This document shows positions 12,062 through 22,650 of a stretch of 64,000 nt of DNA, piece by piece; the stretch's first letter is position 1; each line of letters opens with the position of its first letter. The position numbers were made by a program, and so were the translations under genes. The stretch covers positions 25,468,501 through 25,532,500 of the forward strand of contig CM053794.1 of the NCBI GenBank assembly GCA_028671895.1. Reading direction: 5' to 3'. Source of the stretch: Oenanthe sinensis. Taxonomy: Eukaryota; Streptophyta; Magnoliopsida; Apiales; Apiaceae. The notes beneath the pieces were generated by a model, which was not told the DNA's origin, did not search any database, and was given only the letters and a program-made list of their open reading frames with translations.

Positions 12062-14236
12062 ATGTCTGGTAACAAGTATGAAAGCATCAGGATCCCAATA
12101 TTGAAGAAGGCTGAATATCCTACATGGAGGGTGAAGATGATGATGTTCTTGGAAGCAACTGATCCTGATTATTTGGACAGAATTCATACAGGACAGTATC
12201 TACCAACCAAACTAGTGCCATCTACGATTGTGGAAGGAAGACAAATCCCTGAGTATTACACCTTAAAGGACAAGAAAGAATGGACCAATGAAGAAAAACA
12301 CGAAGTCTTGAAAGATGCAAAGGTAAGAAATATTTTGCATAATAGTCTTGACTCTGTAATGTCTAACTGGGTAATAGCATGCAAAACTGCCAAAGAAATC
12401 TGGGATGCACTGGAGGTTCAATGTCAAGGAACCAAGGAGATAAAGAAAAATAGAAGATCTGTTCTAATCCAAGAGTATGAATACTTTGAGGCTAAGCAGA
12501 ATGAGTCCCTCACAGATATTTTTCTAACTCTGTTGAATAACTTGGCTTTGGTGGATAAAGTATATGACAATGAAGATTCAAACACCAAATTTCTGAGGGC
12601 TCTTCCAGAAGAATGGGATCTGCAGACATCCTTGATTAGAGACATGGCTGATTTGGATGAGATGTCATTAGATGAAGTTTATGGCAAATTGAAAACTCAT
12701 GATCTGGAGTTACAGCAAAGAAGAAACAGAAAAAGTAGCAAGGCAAAATCTATTGCTTTGAATGTTGAGGCCCAGATTGAAGAACCTACAGAAAAAGTCC
12801 TTAAAGCCTCAACAAGAAAAGGAAAAGCTGTAATCAAAGAAAGCAGTGAATCAGAGTTTGAGGCAAACTCTGATGAAAACTCTGATAATTCTTCAGACAC
12901 TGACATGATGGAGATGTTTGCTATGTTTGTCAAAAGCTTCAAGAAATACAAAAAAATTAAGAAGCAAGGAAACTATCAGAAGAAGCATAGTGAGTCAGAC
13001 AAGAAAGACAGATTCAGAAAAAGAGAAGATAGAGATGGAAAATCAAAAACTCTTGATAAATCAAAAGTCAAGTGTTACAAGTGCAACAAGATGGGACATT
13101 TTGCTACTGAGTGCAGAAGCAAGGAATCTGGGAAAGCTCTCATCATATCAAAGAAAGATTGGATGGATTCCTCAGACTCAGAAGAAGAAACTAACTATGC
13201 TCTTATGGCAAACTCTGATTCTCCCATCTTAAACTCTGAAAAGGTACCAAACTCTGTTTTCACTTTTGATACTGAAGATATTCATGAATTAAAGTCTTTT
13301 CTTAGAAATCTGCATGTTAGCTTTAAGTCACAATCTCTTGAGAATGAAAGATTAAAATCTGAGATACAGACTCTGAATGCTAGGAATGACTTTCTTGAAA
13401 CTGAACTTGTACACATGCTTAGCTTTAAGAAAGACTGTGAGAATGCTATACACATGCAAACTCAGTTGGAAATACAAGTCACATATTTGAAAACTGAGAT
13501 AGCTAAGGAAAAAGAGACCTTCAGAGTTTGGACAAACTCTGGTAAGAAGGTCCAACAAATGCTTTCTGAAAAGAATTGGACATCTGCCCTAGGTTATGAA
13601 TCTGATAAAGAATTTCACATTAATTCACACACAAAAGGAACATTGACTAAACCTGTGAAGTTTGTTAGAGCTAGTGATTGTAAGAAAACTCTCCCTGAAT
13701 GCTCTAAAAACAATGGTGTGCCAGATTCTAAAAAGATAAATATAGGATTACTTTCACAGAAGCAACTTAAAGAAAAGTTGAAGGCAGTCACTAATAAAAC
13801 TAAAAAGGTGAAAAGAAATAGGAATAGTAAAGTAGGAATTACTAAGGAGAATAACTACATGAATATCCCTGATGCTCCTAGGAAAACCTGTTTTACTTGT
13901 GGTAATTCTAATCACCTTGCTATTGACTGCAAACAAAAGAAAAAGAAAGAACCTGAAAAACCTAGGTTTGAGGCTAGAAAACAAACAAGATCAAATCCCT
14001 GTTTTCACTGTGGTAGTTTATGGCATTCTATTTATAAATGCAAAGATTATCATAATTTGTATTACAATTCTTACAAACCACAACCTCAAATGAGTAATTC
14101 TCCAAAACATACTGTCAAGCAAAAATATGTGATAAAGACTGATAAAAGGAGTGTAAACTCTAACAGTACAAACTTTGTAAATGCTAACTCTGATCATGTA
14201 AACTCTGTTAACACAAACTCTGATAAAAGAACTTAG
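12062..14236 (+). CDS. gag: Copia gag protein with three CCHC zinc knuckles
   Basis: An intact 724-codon frame starting at the ATG 36 nt after the primer-binding site. The N-terminal ~220 residues match the copia gag/UBN2 fold (YPTWRVKMMMFLEATD, AKEIWDALEVQCQGT). A Lys/Ser/Asp-rich linker with NSD words follows. The first zinc knuckle is CYKCNKMGHFATEC at residue 338. A predicted coiled coil covers about residues 420-500. Two more knuckles come near the C-terminus: CFTCGNSNHLAIDC at residue 610 and CFHCGSLWHSIYKC at residue 647. Most copia gags have one knuckle. The end is rich in NS words and stops at TAG 14234-14236. Pol continues in a different frame (gag is frame 2, pol frame 0 by position modulo 3), so a fused polyprotein would need a frameshift or splicing. 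Confidence 0.9.
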   Translation: MSGNKYESIRIPILKKAEYPTWRVKMMMFLEATDPDYLDRIHTGQYLPTKLVPSTIVEGRQIPEYYTLKDKKEWTNEEKHEVLKDAKVRNILHNSLDSVMSNWVIACKTAKEIWDALEVQCQGTKEIKKNRRSVLIQEYEYFEAKQNESLTDIFLTLLNNLALVDKVYDNEDSNTKFLRALPEEWDLQTSLIRDMADLDEMSLDEVYGKLKTHDLELQQRRNRKSSKAKSIALNVEAQIEEPTEKVLKASTRKGKAVIKESSESEFEANSDENSDNSSDTDMMEMFAMFVKSFKKYKKIKKQGNYQKKHSESDKKDRFRKREDRDGKSKTLDKSKVKCYKCNKMGHFATECRSKESGKALIISKKDWMDSSDSEEETNYALMANSDSPILNSEKVPNSVFTFDTEDIHELKSFLRNLHVSFKSQSLENERLKSEIQTLNARNDFLETELVHMLSFKKDCENAIHMQTQLEIQVTYLKTEIAKEKETFRVWTNSGKKVQQMLSEKNWTSALGYESDKEFHINSHTKGTLTKPVKFVRASDCKKTLPECSKNNGVPDSKKINIGLLSQKQLKEKLKAVTNKTKKVKRNRNSKVGITKENNYMNIPDAPRKTCFTCGNSNHLAIDCKQKKKKEPEKPRFEARKQTRSNPCFHCGSLWHSIYKCKDYHNLYYNSYKPQPQMSNSPKHTVKQKYVIKTDKRSVNSNSTNFVNANSDHVNSVNTNSDKRT

Positions 14237-14318
14237 CTGCAAAAGTTAACAAGTTTTCAAAGAAAGGACCAAAACTAGTTTGGGTCCCCATAACTACTAA
14301 TTAAATTGCATTTACTGA

Positions 14319-16442
14319 TTGCAGGGAAACAAGAAGAACATTCTAGTGATTGATAGTGGATGTTCTGCACATATGACTGGAAATAAATCCCTGCTTTCAG
14401 AGTTTGAGGAGAAGGCTGGCCCAGCAGTATCTTATGGAGATGGCAACATAGGAAGAACACTGGGATATGGCAACATAGTGATTGGAAATGTCATCATTGA
14501 GAAAGTAGCTCTGGTTGAAGGACTCAAACATAATCTGCTAAGTGTGAGTCAAATGACAGACAGAGATTATTCTGTGGAATTTCATGGAACTCATTGTGAA
14601 GTGAAAAGCAAGAAAAATGGAAAAATAGTTCTTATTGGCCACAGACATAACAATTTATTTGAAGCTAGCTTGGATATTAATTCTAATGGTTCCGTAACTT
14701 GTCTACTTAGAAAGGCATCACCAATGGAAAGCTGGAATTGGCACAAAAAGTTGTGTCACCTGAACTTTGGAAACATTAATGAATTGATAAAGAAGGACCT
14801 AGTTAGAGGTCTTCCAAAAGTTCAACTTCATCCTGATGGACTCTGTGATTCATGTCAAAAGGCCAAACAAAAGAAGACATCTTTCAAGAGCAAAACTGAA
14901 AATTCAATTGATCAACCTTTTCATCTATTGTATCTTGACTTATTTGGTCCAGTTAATATCATGTCCATTGGAAAGAAGAAATACACTCTGGTAATAGTTG
15001 ATGATTTCACTAGATTTACTTGGGTGTACTTTTTGCACAAGAAGGATGAAACTGCAGAAACAATCATTGATCATATTGCAATGATTGAGAATGGATCAAC
15101 TCACAAAGTAAAGAATTTAAGGAGTGACAATGGAACAGAGTTTAAGAACTCAACAATTGAGGAATTCTGCTCAACAAAAGGTATTACTCAACAATTCTCA
15201 GCACCTGGCACACCTCAACAAAATGGTGTAGTTGAAAGAAAGAACAGAACTTTAATAGAAGCTGCTAGAACAATGCTAGAAGGAGCAAAGCTACCTACTT
15301 ATTTTTGGGCAGAAGCTGTGAACACTGCATGCATTACTCAGAATTGTTCTTTAATAAACAAACATGGAATGACTCCATATGAATCTTTGAAAGGAAGAAA
15401 GCCAAATGTCAAGTACTTTCACATCTTTGGATGCAAGTGTTTTATTCTCAAAACACATCCTGAACAATTGAAGAAGTTTGAACTTAAAGCAGATGAAGGA
15501 ATTTTTATTGGATATGCAACAACTTCTAAAACCTCTTCAAGGGCATTCAAAATATTCAATTTAAGGACAAGGACAGTCATGGAATCAATTAATGTCTCCT
15601 TTGATGAAGGGAAGATAGCTGGGTTACATGATAAAGATGCACAAGAAACTCTAAGATTTGAGAATGAACTCCAGAAAATAAACTCTGTTCAACTAAACTC
15701 TGGTAAGGTAATCTCTGATTCTTTAAACTCTGATTCAGAATTGATTGAAATAGAAATTGAAGATTCTGCACATGTTGAGGGGGAGCAACATCAATCAAGT
15801 ACTAACATTGGAGATCAAAACACAGTAATTGAAATATCAGAGTCTGACCAAACTCTGAACAACACAAACTCTGAAACTCTAAACTCTGATAATTCAAACT
15901 CTGAGACCACAAAGTCTGAGACCTCAATCTCTGATAACTCAAACTCTGAGTACCTAAACTCTGAGTCATCAAACACTGATGGAAGCACATCTTCAGGGGG
16001 AGGATTAGCATTTACAGAAGGATCATTCTATGAAGGCACAAAACATGGGGGAGCATCTAGTTCAAGGAACTTTCCACATCCAAGGAAATGGACCAAAGAT
16101 CACACACCTGATTTAATTATAGGTGATCCGGAAAGTGGAATAAAAACAAGAAAAGCTACTCAGAATGAATGTCTATTTCATAGTTTTCTTTCGCAAACAG
16201 AACCAAAGAAGGTTGAAGATGCTTTGACAGATGCAGATTGGATTACTGCAATGCAGGAAGAATTGAATGAGTTTGAAAGGAATGAAGTTTAGACCCTAGT
16301 TCCAAGGCCAAAGAACAGATCTATTGTTGGCACAAAATGGGTATTCAGGAACAAGACAGACTCTGATGGAATAATTACAAGAAACAAAGCAAGACTGGTG
16401 GCCAAAGGTTATTCTCAACAGGAGGGGATTGATTATGATGAA
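14319..16442 (+). pseudogene. pol: Copia protease, integrase and truncated reverse transcriptase
   Basis: Frame opens right after a TGA at 14316. Protease: IDSGCSAHMTG with catalytic Asp at codon 12. Pre-integrase zinc domain: HKKLCHLNFG ... CDSCQKAK (HHCC). Integrase core: Asp207 (LYLDLFGP), Asp270 (RSDNGTEF) and Glu306 (NGVVERKNR), giving the expected DDE spacing (35 residues from the second Asp to Glu). A Ser/Asn-rich tail with many NSD/NSE words follows (15690-15975). RT then begins (DADWITAMQEELNEFE) but meets TAG at 16290-16292, where the family normally has Trp. The frame continues through VGTKWVFRNK and ARLVAKGYSQQEGIDYDE and then leaves RT at about 16442. The palm motifs, YVDD and RNase H are absent. 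It cannot reverse transcribe. Confidence 0.9.
15690..15975 (+). repeat. Dense AAACTCTGA cluster in the integrase tail
   Basis: Exact AAACTCTGA starts at 15725, 15850, 15866, 15881, 15897, 15941 and 15957, with near variants between (AATCTCTGA, AAAGTCTGA). Here it is read as Asn-Ser-Asp/Glu, producing the low-complexity NSD/NSE tail. Confidence 0.9.
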
Positions 16443-19400
16443 TCCGATGCACCCAAAGATTTTCATGTCTTTCAAGATTTTCTAGCTCAAAGTTACATTG
16501 GGTATGCACTACAGGAACCCATAAATTTCTCAGCTCAATCTCTGCTCAAAATCTGGTCAACTGCAAGGTTTAACAATGCTGGTGATGACGAAGAGCCAGT
16601 CATAACATTCAAATGCAATGGCAATTATTCGATAACTCCTGCAGTGGTTAATCAAGCTCTTCATCTTCCGAGAGTAGTGGTGTATGATGATATGGTTAGT
16701 GATGATCAAATCAGGAAATTTTTCAAGGAAATAGGCTATGAGGGAAATTTGTCTAAATTGGGGAGTCTTACAAGGCCTCATCTTCGAAGAGAATGAAGTT
16801 TCTTCTTCGATTGCATTACAAGGGCTTTCACAGCTAAATGCACGAATTTTGATGCAATTCCTCAATTATCTCAACAAATTGGGTATTCTCTGACCCATAA
16901 TCTCAATTTCAATTTTCCCTGTTTGATTATTCGGCAATTAGCTAATAAGATTAATGATGATTCACACACTATCTACTTTGCTAGATTTTTACAATTGATT
17001 TTTAATGTTTTATTACCTGATATTAAGTTTGAGGATGATCAAACTTTAGTTAGCTTTAGCATGAATAAAAGAATATTTGCTGATCTATCAAGAAAAGATG
17101 CAAAGAAGGCTGAAGGTAAACTTTCTAATCTATTTTATCCTACATGGGTCAGGCTTCTCTTACATCAGAGAATGCCTACTGTGTATGAGAGGGAGTTTTT
17201 ATCAGTGACTACGAATTAGAGTTTAGCAATCTCTGATTCTAACCCAAGTCTAAATCTAAAAACTGATTCTCAAACACATTTGCCAACCTCTACAGTCTCC
17301 CAAAAGACTGTAGTTGAAAAACACACCTCTCAACAGCATGGCCAAAGCAAAAAGAAAGGGAAATCCGTGAAAGCATCTTCTCCTAAAAAGAGAAAATTGA
17401 TTGATGAAAGTACTGATTCTGATGATGGATTTGTTTTTGCTAAGAGAACGATGGATGAACAGGTTTCTGAGACACCTTCTATACCTTCTATGAAGCCAAT
17501 CACAGTGACACCAATGACAGTGGTGCAGAAGAAAAAGAGACGACTGGTCAAGGCAATAAACTCTAAGGCTGCAGATTTTGAAGAAATAAACTCTGATTTA
17601 GTCATAAACTCTGACACTCCAATCTCTGAACAGCCATCATCTCAATTTTTAAACACTGAAGCGATAAACTCTGCGATTTTGGTAAACTCTGATGATTGGA
17701 TGAAATCTAATGAAACTGCTCCAGTTCAAATCTCAGATACTCCAACAAACTCTCCTAAGCAAATTATAAAGGAGATGTCTTATGAAAGAGTGAGGGAGCT
17801 GGCTGAACACGTTAGAAAAGAAATGGAGGCAAACAAATCAAAATCAACTTCGGCCTCTCCAAGTTCCAAACTGTTTTCAAGAAGAAAGAGGAAGTCTGTC
17901 TCTTTTGGCCAGGACACACAAGAACCTACTTCTCAATGTGAGGTAGCAGTCATTGAAGGGCCAGGCACACAAGAACCTATTGATCAAAGTTCAATAGAAG
18001 CCACAATTCCAGCAAATGAAGCCAGCAATGATCAGGAGTACAACCCACAAGAACCTTCTGCTCAAAGGGTTGAAGAAGTTGTTCCTGCTCCAGCCACACA
18101 AGAACCATCCAATCAAAGTTTGGATGCAGGCACTCAATCAAATTTAGAAGATCTTTCTATTGCTGATGCTGTAGGTCAATCTCTGGCAGAGTCAAGTCCA
18201 CAAGAACCTTCACCTCAAAGTGGTAAAGCAGCTGAAGATATGATTCCGGTCCCACAAGAACCAATCATTCATTTTATGATTGCAGACCATGATTCTCCCA
18301 TTCAACAGACAAATTCTGATGAAGTTCCAAAGGCAAACTCGGATGCTCTCTTTGAGCAATCAATTTCTACATTACCTATGGAGACTCCATCTACAATTGC
18401 TCAAGGTATAAACTCTGACTCTACTTCAGAATTTACATTCTCTAATAGTATTAGTTCAGAATTTATATTTCCAACCTTTACTGCTAGGATGATCATGGAT
18501 AGTCCTGAAAAGGATACCTCTATTCATGTGACTACAAATCTCTCTTCTCAGCCACCTCTTATTTCTGTAGGACATTGTGTGTTGAGCCTTTCTAGTGAGT
18601 CTGAGGTAAAATGTGTAAAAAATAGAATAAATGAGAGGCAAACACAGGATCTGACAAAAGGAGAGGTAGAATTGAGAAAGAAGTTAGTTACTTCTAGTGA
18701 GCAAAATCTAACTATTAAAAGTTATGATATGTGTGATGTGAGAAGTAATGAAATTACTTTAAAAAATCAGAGTGATTTAGGTTGTTCTGTTACTTTTGCA
18801 GGTACTCAGAGTTTACCTGTATCAAACTCTGATGCTGTGCCAAAATCTGTTGATGTTTCAAACTCTGATGGGAAGGACACAGACTCTGATGATGTGTTTT
18901 TTGTTGATGAAGAAGTCACAGATCTGTCAATTCCTTTCACACAAAGATATAACACCAAGAAGTGGCCTGTTCATGCACATGATGCTCATGAGAGATTAGG
19001 GATGGAGTATCCTGATTACATGGTGGTGGAAGATCTTAAAGATCAAATTGAAGCTGATCTGGATGCTGAGGGTGTCAGAAGGGATTTTAGTTTCCAAGCA
19101 AAGTCATCAAATGATGATTTTCTTACCTCTCACAGACAATACATTTGGGACTCCTCTTGGAAGTTTCCTGAGGAAGAAATTTCTTGGCCTCATGTTCTTG
19201 CCTTAATTAATAAAGCTGACAAGGACATATCCTCTGATGAACTGAAGACTATTTTGAAAGCTTCTACAATAATGTCCAAGGGTCTTCAACATGAAGTTAA
19301 TAATCTCAAGACATCTGTCAACAACACTTCTATCAATATTGCAACTGTTGTTTCCTCATCTCAACATTCTCTAGAAGCTAAACTCAAACATGTCGATGCC

Positions 19401-20906
19401 AAACAGGTAGCATTGGAAGCTAAAGTGGATATTCTTTCTACTTCTGTTGGTTCTATGCAGGGGATGTTACATACAATTGTCGAGCTTCTTACTATTCAAA
19501 CAGGTCATGATGTCAGAAAGGGGGAGAAGGGTTCAGACAAATGCAAGGAGGATGTAATTCTCAAACCTAAAAAACCGAATGATGAAGATCAAGGGAGTCA
19601 TAAGGATGGGAAGCAAACTCTGATTGAACAAACTCTGATGACATCAAAGACTGAGATAAACTCTGATAAGCAAACTCTGATAGATGCTGATTTAGAATTA
19701 GCAAAGAAACTTGAAGATGAAGATAAGCCAGAGAAGATTGAAGAACAAAACTTGAAGGATGCTGAACTGGCAAAGAAAATGTTTGAAGAAGAACATCCAG
19801 GAATGGATCCAGTTGCAGTAGAAGCTGAATTGAAGAAATCTGGAGCTGTTAGTGCTCAAGTTAAGAAAAAGAAAAGAAGTGTAAAGAAAGGTCCAATTCA
19901 GAAAAAGGTACTTGCTCAACAGAAGAAACCAGAATCCAAGCCTATTCAAATCAAACCTATTGAAACTCTCAAACCAGTTGCTCAATCAAGACCAGTTTCA
20001 GAAATTCAAACAAGATCATCTTCTAGAATTCAACCAAAAGCTCCAGCTAAGCCAAAGAAATCTCTCACTATGTCTGGAATAACTTTTCTTCCAGGTGGTT
20101 CAAGTTTTGATGATGAGGAAGAAGAACAACAACAATCTCTAATAAGAAAGAAAAGGTCTGATCCTTTGTGGACAAAAACTCAAACTCTGACTCTCAATGT
20201 CAGACTTGGAAAAAATAAAGGTGGTATTGGTGATACACATGCTAAGGTCTACAGAGGTGAAGCAAACATCTTCAGAGATCCTTATTCACTGAAAGATAAA
20301 CCTGAAGAAGAGCTGTCTCAAGAACATCTGGATAAATTAATCTCTGTTAATGTGGTGAAGGATATCTTTGATGGTGCTCAAGCTAAGGAGAAACTCATTT
20401 ATTTTTTAGAAGATGGGAGAGTTTTGAAGATTGCTGAAGAAACTCTGATTGATAAAGCATCTAAAGAACTTGAACATGTTCTATATCTGCTCAATGATGA
20501 AAATGAAGCAACTTCTAGGTGGAGGAAGATTGTTGAAAGAATAATAGCTGAGAAGAAGAAGAGTGAAAGGTTGTTGATGATAAACACTGAAGAATATGAG
20601 CCTGGATACATACTTGAAGATGGAACAGAAAGAGCAATGAAAAAAGGGGATGCAAAGGTCAAAATGGTGTTAGGAATTCCTACACTAATCTTAAATCCTG
20701 ATGGTATGAAGACATGTTGCATTGCCTTAGATGAAAGTATGGAGAGGTCATCAATTTATGCTCTAAGGGCTGCAATAATTTAAATAGATGATTCTTCTGA
20801 GAACATGAGGGAATTGAATGAGAAGCTTGTTGATTTATTGAAAGATGCTGAAGAAAAGCTCCTAAGTCAATTTCTGAAAGAGGACTTCTCTTATAGAAGA
20901 ATCTGA
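16443..20906 (+). pseudogene. Accessory ORF of the copia element, in place of RT/RNase H
   Basis: One frame, continuous with pol, interrupted only by stops at 16794 (TGA), 17217 (TAG) and 20781 (TAA), and ending at TGA 20904-20906. The largest open piece is 17280-20783 (1,167 codons). The first part (16443-17219) looks like a compact domain (VVNQALHLP, QIRKFFKEIGY, TIYFARFLQLIFNVLLP), which I recall from uncharacterised proteins linked to copia elements in other asterids. The middle is low-complexity: five or six (T/P)QEP-x-x-Q repeats (17915-18270), NSD words and Lys-rich patches. A coiled coil spans about 19260-19500. A second ordered-looking region follows at 20080-20780 (acidic DDEEEEQQQ, then VYRGEANIFRDPY). 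No catalytic motif was recognised. Role unknown; structural, targeting or movement roles are guesses. Confidence 0.75.
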
Positions 20907-20995
20907 GTCTAAAAAGGGTAAACAAACTCTGATGCATTTGTCTTGTATTTCTGACATCATAAGTGAAATTTATGTTTTAATTCTTAAAGCATAAA

Positions 20996-21006
20996 TTGGG
21001 GGAGAT
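20996..21006 (+). promoter_or_regulatory. Polypurine tract
   Basis: TTGGGGGAGAT directly precedes the 3' LTR, the standard plus-strand primer site. Confidence 0.9.
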
Positions 21007-21546
21007 TGTTAGGAATGCAAACACTAATGATTGTCAGAGAATACTAAACAGAGTTTATGCTGACGTCATCAGAGTTTAAGGAAGCTGTCGGTCAGAGTTT
21101 ACTCTATCAGAGAATACTCAATCAGAGTTTACTCTAACAGAGAATGCTCAAATCAGAGAATGACAAACCGACAGAGTTTAGCTTCAGAGTCTACCAGAAA
21201 AGGAAACAGACAAATCAGAGTCTGATTTGGATAGTAAGAAGGAATTCAAGTGCAAGTCTAATTACCTTATTAAAGCTATTCTTATCATAATCTGTTTTGT
21301 AATTGTATTTGTTGCTGTGTCTATATAAACACAGAGATAGGTTATAATTCAATGTCGAGAATTCATTAAGCAATAGTTATATAACATAGCAGCTCTTAAG
21401 AACATTATTTCTTGAGAGAGTTTTGTATTCGAGATCATTAATAATACAAAACGGTATTTCATTCTATATACTTGTGTTCATAATCGATTTACAGGCACTA
21501 TTACATTCAACCCCCTTCTGTAATAGATTGATTATTCTGGGAAACA
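21007..21546 (+). repeat. Copia 3' LTR (540 bp)
   Basis: TGTTAGG...AAACA, matching the 5' LTR except for nine substitutions and one inserted T. The motif array and TATA box are retained. Confidence 0.96.
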
Positions 21547-21551
21547 TAAGA
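21547..21551. repeat. Target-site duplication TAAGA, right copy
   Basis: Identical to 11468-11472. Confidence 0.95.
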
Positions 21552-21679
21552 CCTCCGTCGTGAGTGGAGTGAATCTCATGCTTGGCACCGCCTATACGGT
21601 GTAATTAAATAGTATAGGCGTGTCGCCGGAGGTATGAGACACGTATAGTCGCGACTAATTTATGTATGTTTGGCCATTT

Positions 21680-21765
21680 GGGTAGCATTGTGCTTAGTGC
21701 CTTGCAAGCCCCTGTAAGATTTTGGGTAGCATTAGCTTTGTGCTATGCAAGCCCCTGTAAGTTTG
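21680..21765 (+). repeat. Two-copy tandem repeat, period 44 bp
   Basis: GGGTAGCATT ... GCAAGCCCCTGTAAG occurs at 21680 and again at 21724 with small differences. Confidence 0.85.
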
Positions 21766-22618
21766 ATGACTACATATTTCTGGATCACCGAAAATGTAGG
21801 ACATCCTGTAAGTAAGATTATCTCCCATGTGAGTTAGTAAGTTATGCTTTTCGTTAAAGTATTGTGATGATGGTTAATAAGTATAAGAGTAAAATTATTT
21901 TAACTAGAAAATGTGTGTTGGTTTTGAAATTATCTATCTAGCATTTCTGCACTTTTCATATGGTCTAAAATATCTTGTCCAGTTATCATGTTATATCCAT
22001 TTTTCGTTGGATCTATTTCCTGTTCACCTGACTTGTGTTATATCCGTATATGAGCTTTTTGCTCACTGCCGATTTTTGTTTTGTTTTTATTTCCCCCGGC
22101 AGGCAAGAATACTTAGGTGGGCTACTTTATGGGGAGAGCGAGAACTGCGAACTTAGAGGAGCTCGTTTATTTTTATTTTTTTGCATTTTATTAGACTCCT
22201 ATAATTTTGTTCGGAATTGATACTTGTGGATTTAAATCCGAATTTGGATGATTTAGTTATATTTTTATTGTTGGATTGTAAGTTGGACTGAAGAAGTTGT
22301 AACGTTTTATGGATTTTTGGAGAATTGTTAATTTTGTGGATTTAAATATATTTTGATAATTGTTGGGATGTTAAATTATTAACTATAATTTTTATTTATA
22401 TATTATTTAATATATGAATATTATTCTATAGAAAAATGTAAAAAAAATTAGCAATTAGAATCTAACGGTTGTTATATTTATTAAAAATATAATAATTAAC
22501 CATAATTATTTCACTTTGTACAAATAATATTGTATAGAAAAATATAGAAAAAAGTTAATAATAAAATAAATATAATATTTAAATCATATTAAAAAATTAA
22601 TATATAATTTCTTAATAT

Positions 22619-22650
22619 CATCCGTGTTTTGCATGAATTATAAGTTAGTA
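22619..22650 (+). mobile_element. Degenerate Helitron-like 3' end
   Basis: CCGTGTTTTGCATGAATTATAAGTTAGT resembles the hairpin plus CTAGT end at 10058-10084, with substitutions in the stem. Weaker evidence than the intact copy. Confidence 0.35.

Larger units (their letters stand above)
11473..21546 (+). mobile_element. Ty1/copia LTR retrotransposon, complete ends, RT/RNase H missing, accessory ORF
   Basis: A 10,074-bp element in the order 5' LTR, primer-binding site, gag, protease-integrase, start of reverse transcriptase, long accessory ORF, polypurine tract, 3' LTR, flanked by TAAGA. Protease before integrase before RT is the copia order. The two LTRs differ by nine substitutions and one 1-bp indel (about 98.3% identity by eye), so insertion is recent; with assumed plant rates of 7e-9 to 1.3e-8 per site per year that is about 0.6 to 1.2 million years. 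RT stops after its first ~50 residues and joins the accessory ORF in frame. Four in-frame stops (16290, 16794, 17217, 20781) interrupt one otherwise continuous frame. The copy must have been mobilised by enzymes from another element. Confidence 0.95.
21552..22650 (+). other. Right half of the copia insertion site, structured repeat
   Basis: No gene seen. It contains potential stem sequences at 21551-21633, a 44-bp tandem repeat, a short hairpin TGAGC-TTTTT-GCTCA at 22051-22065, an acceptor-like pyrimidine tract ending CAG at 22102, and a degenerate Helitron-like end at about 22619-22650. Short hairpins of the TGAGC type occur in some plant LTRs, so this could be part of an old chromovirus LTR; unproven. 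Confidence 0.35.

Noticed and set aside
12918..13232. 104-codon frame overlapping gag
   Set aside because: Shadow of gag in another frame; gag shows the domain signatures here.
17280..20783. A host gene independent of the retrotransposon
   Set aside because: It lies between LTRs with an exact target duplication, shares the pol frame without a frameshift, and carries the element's repeated word.
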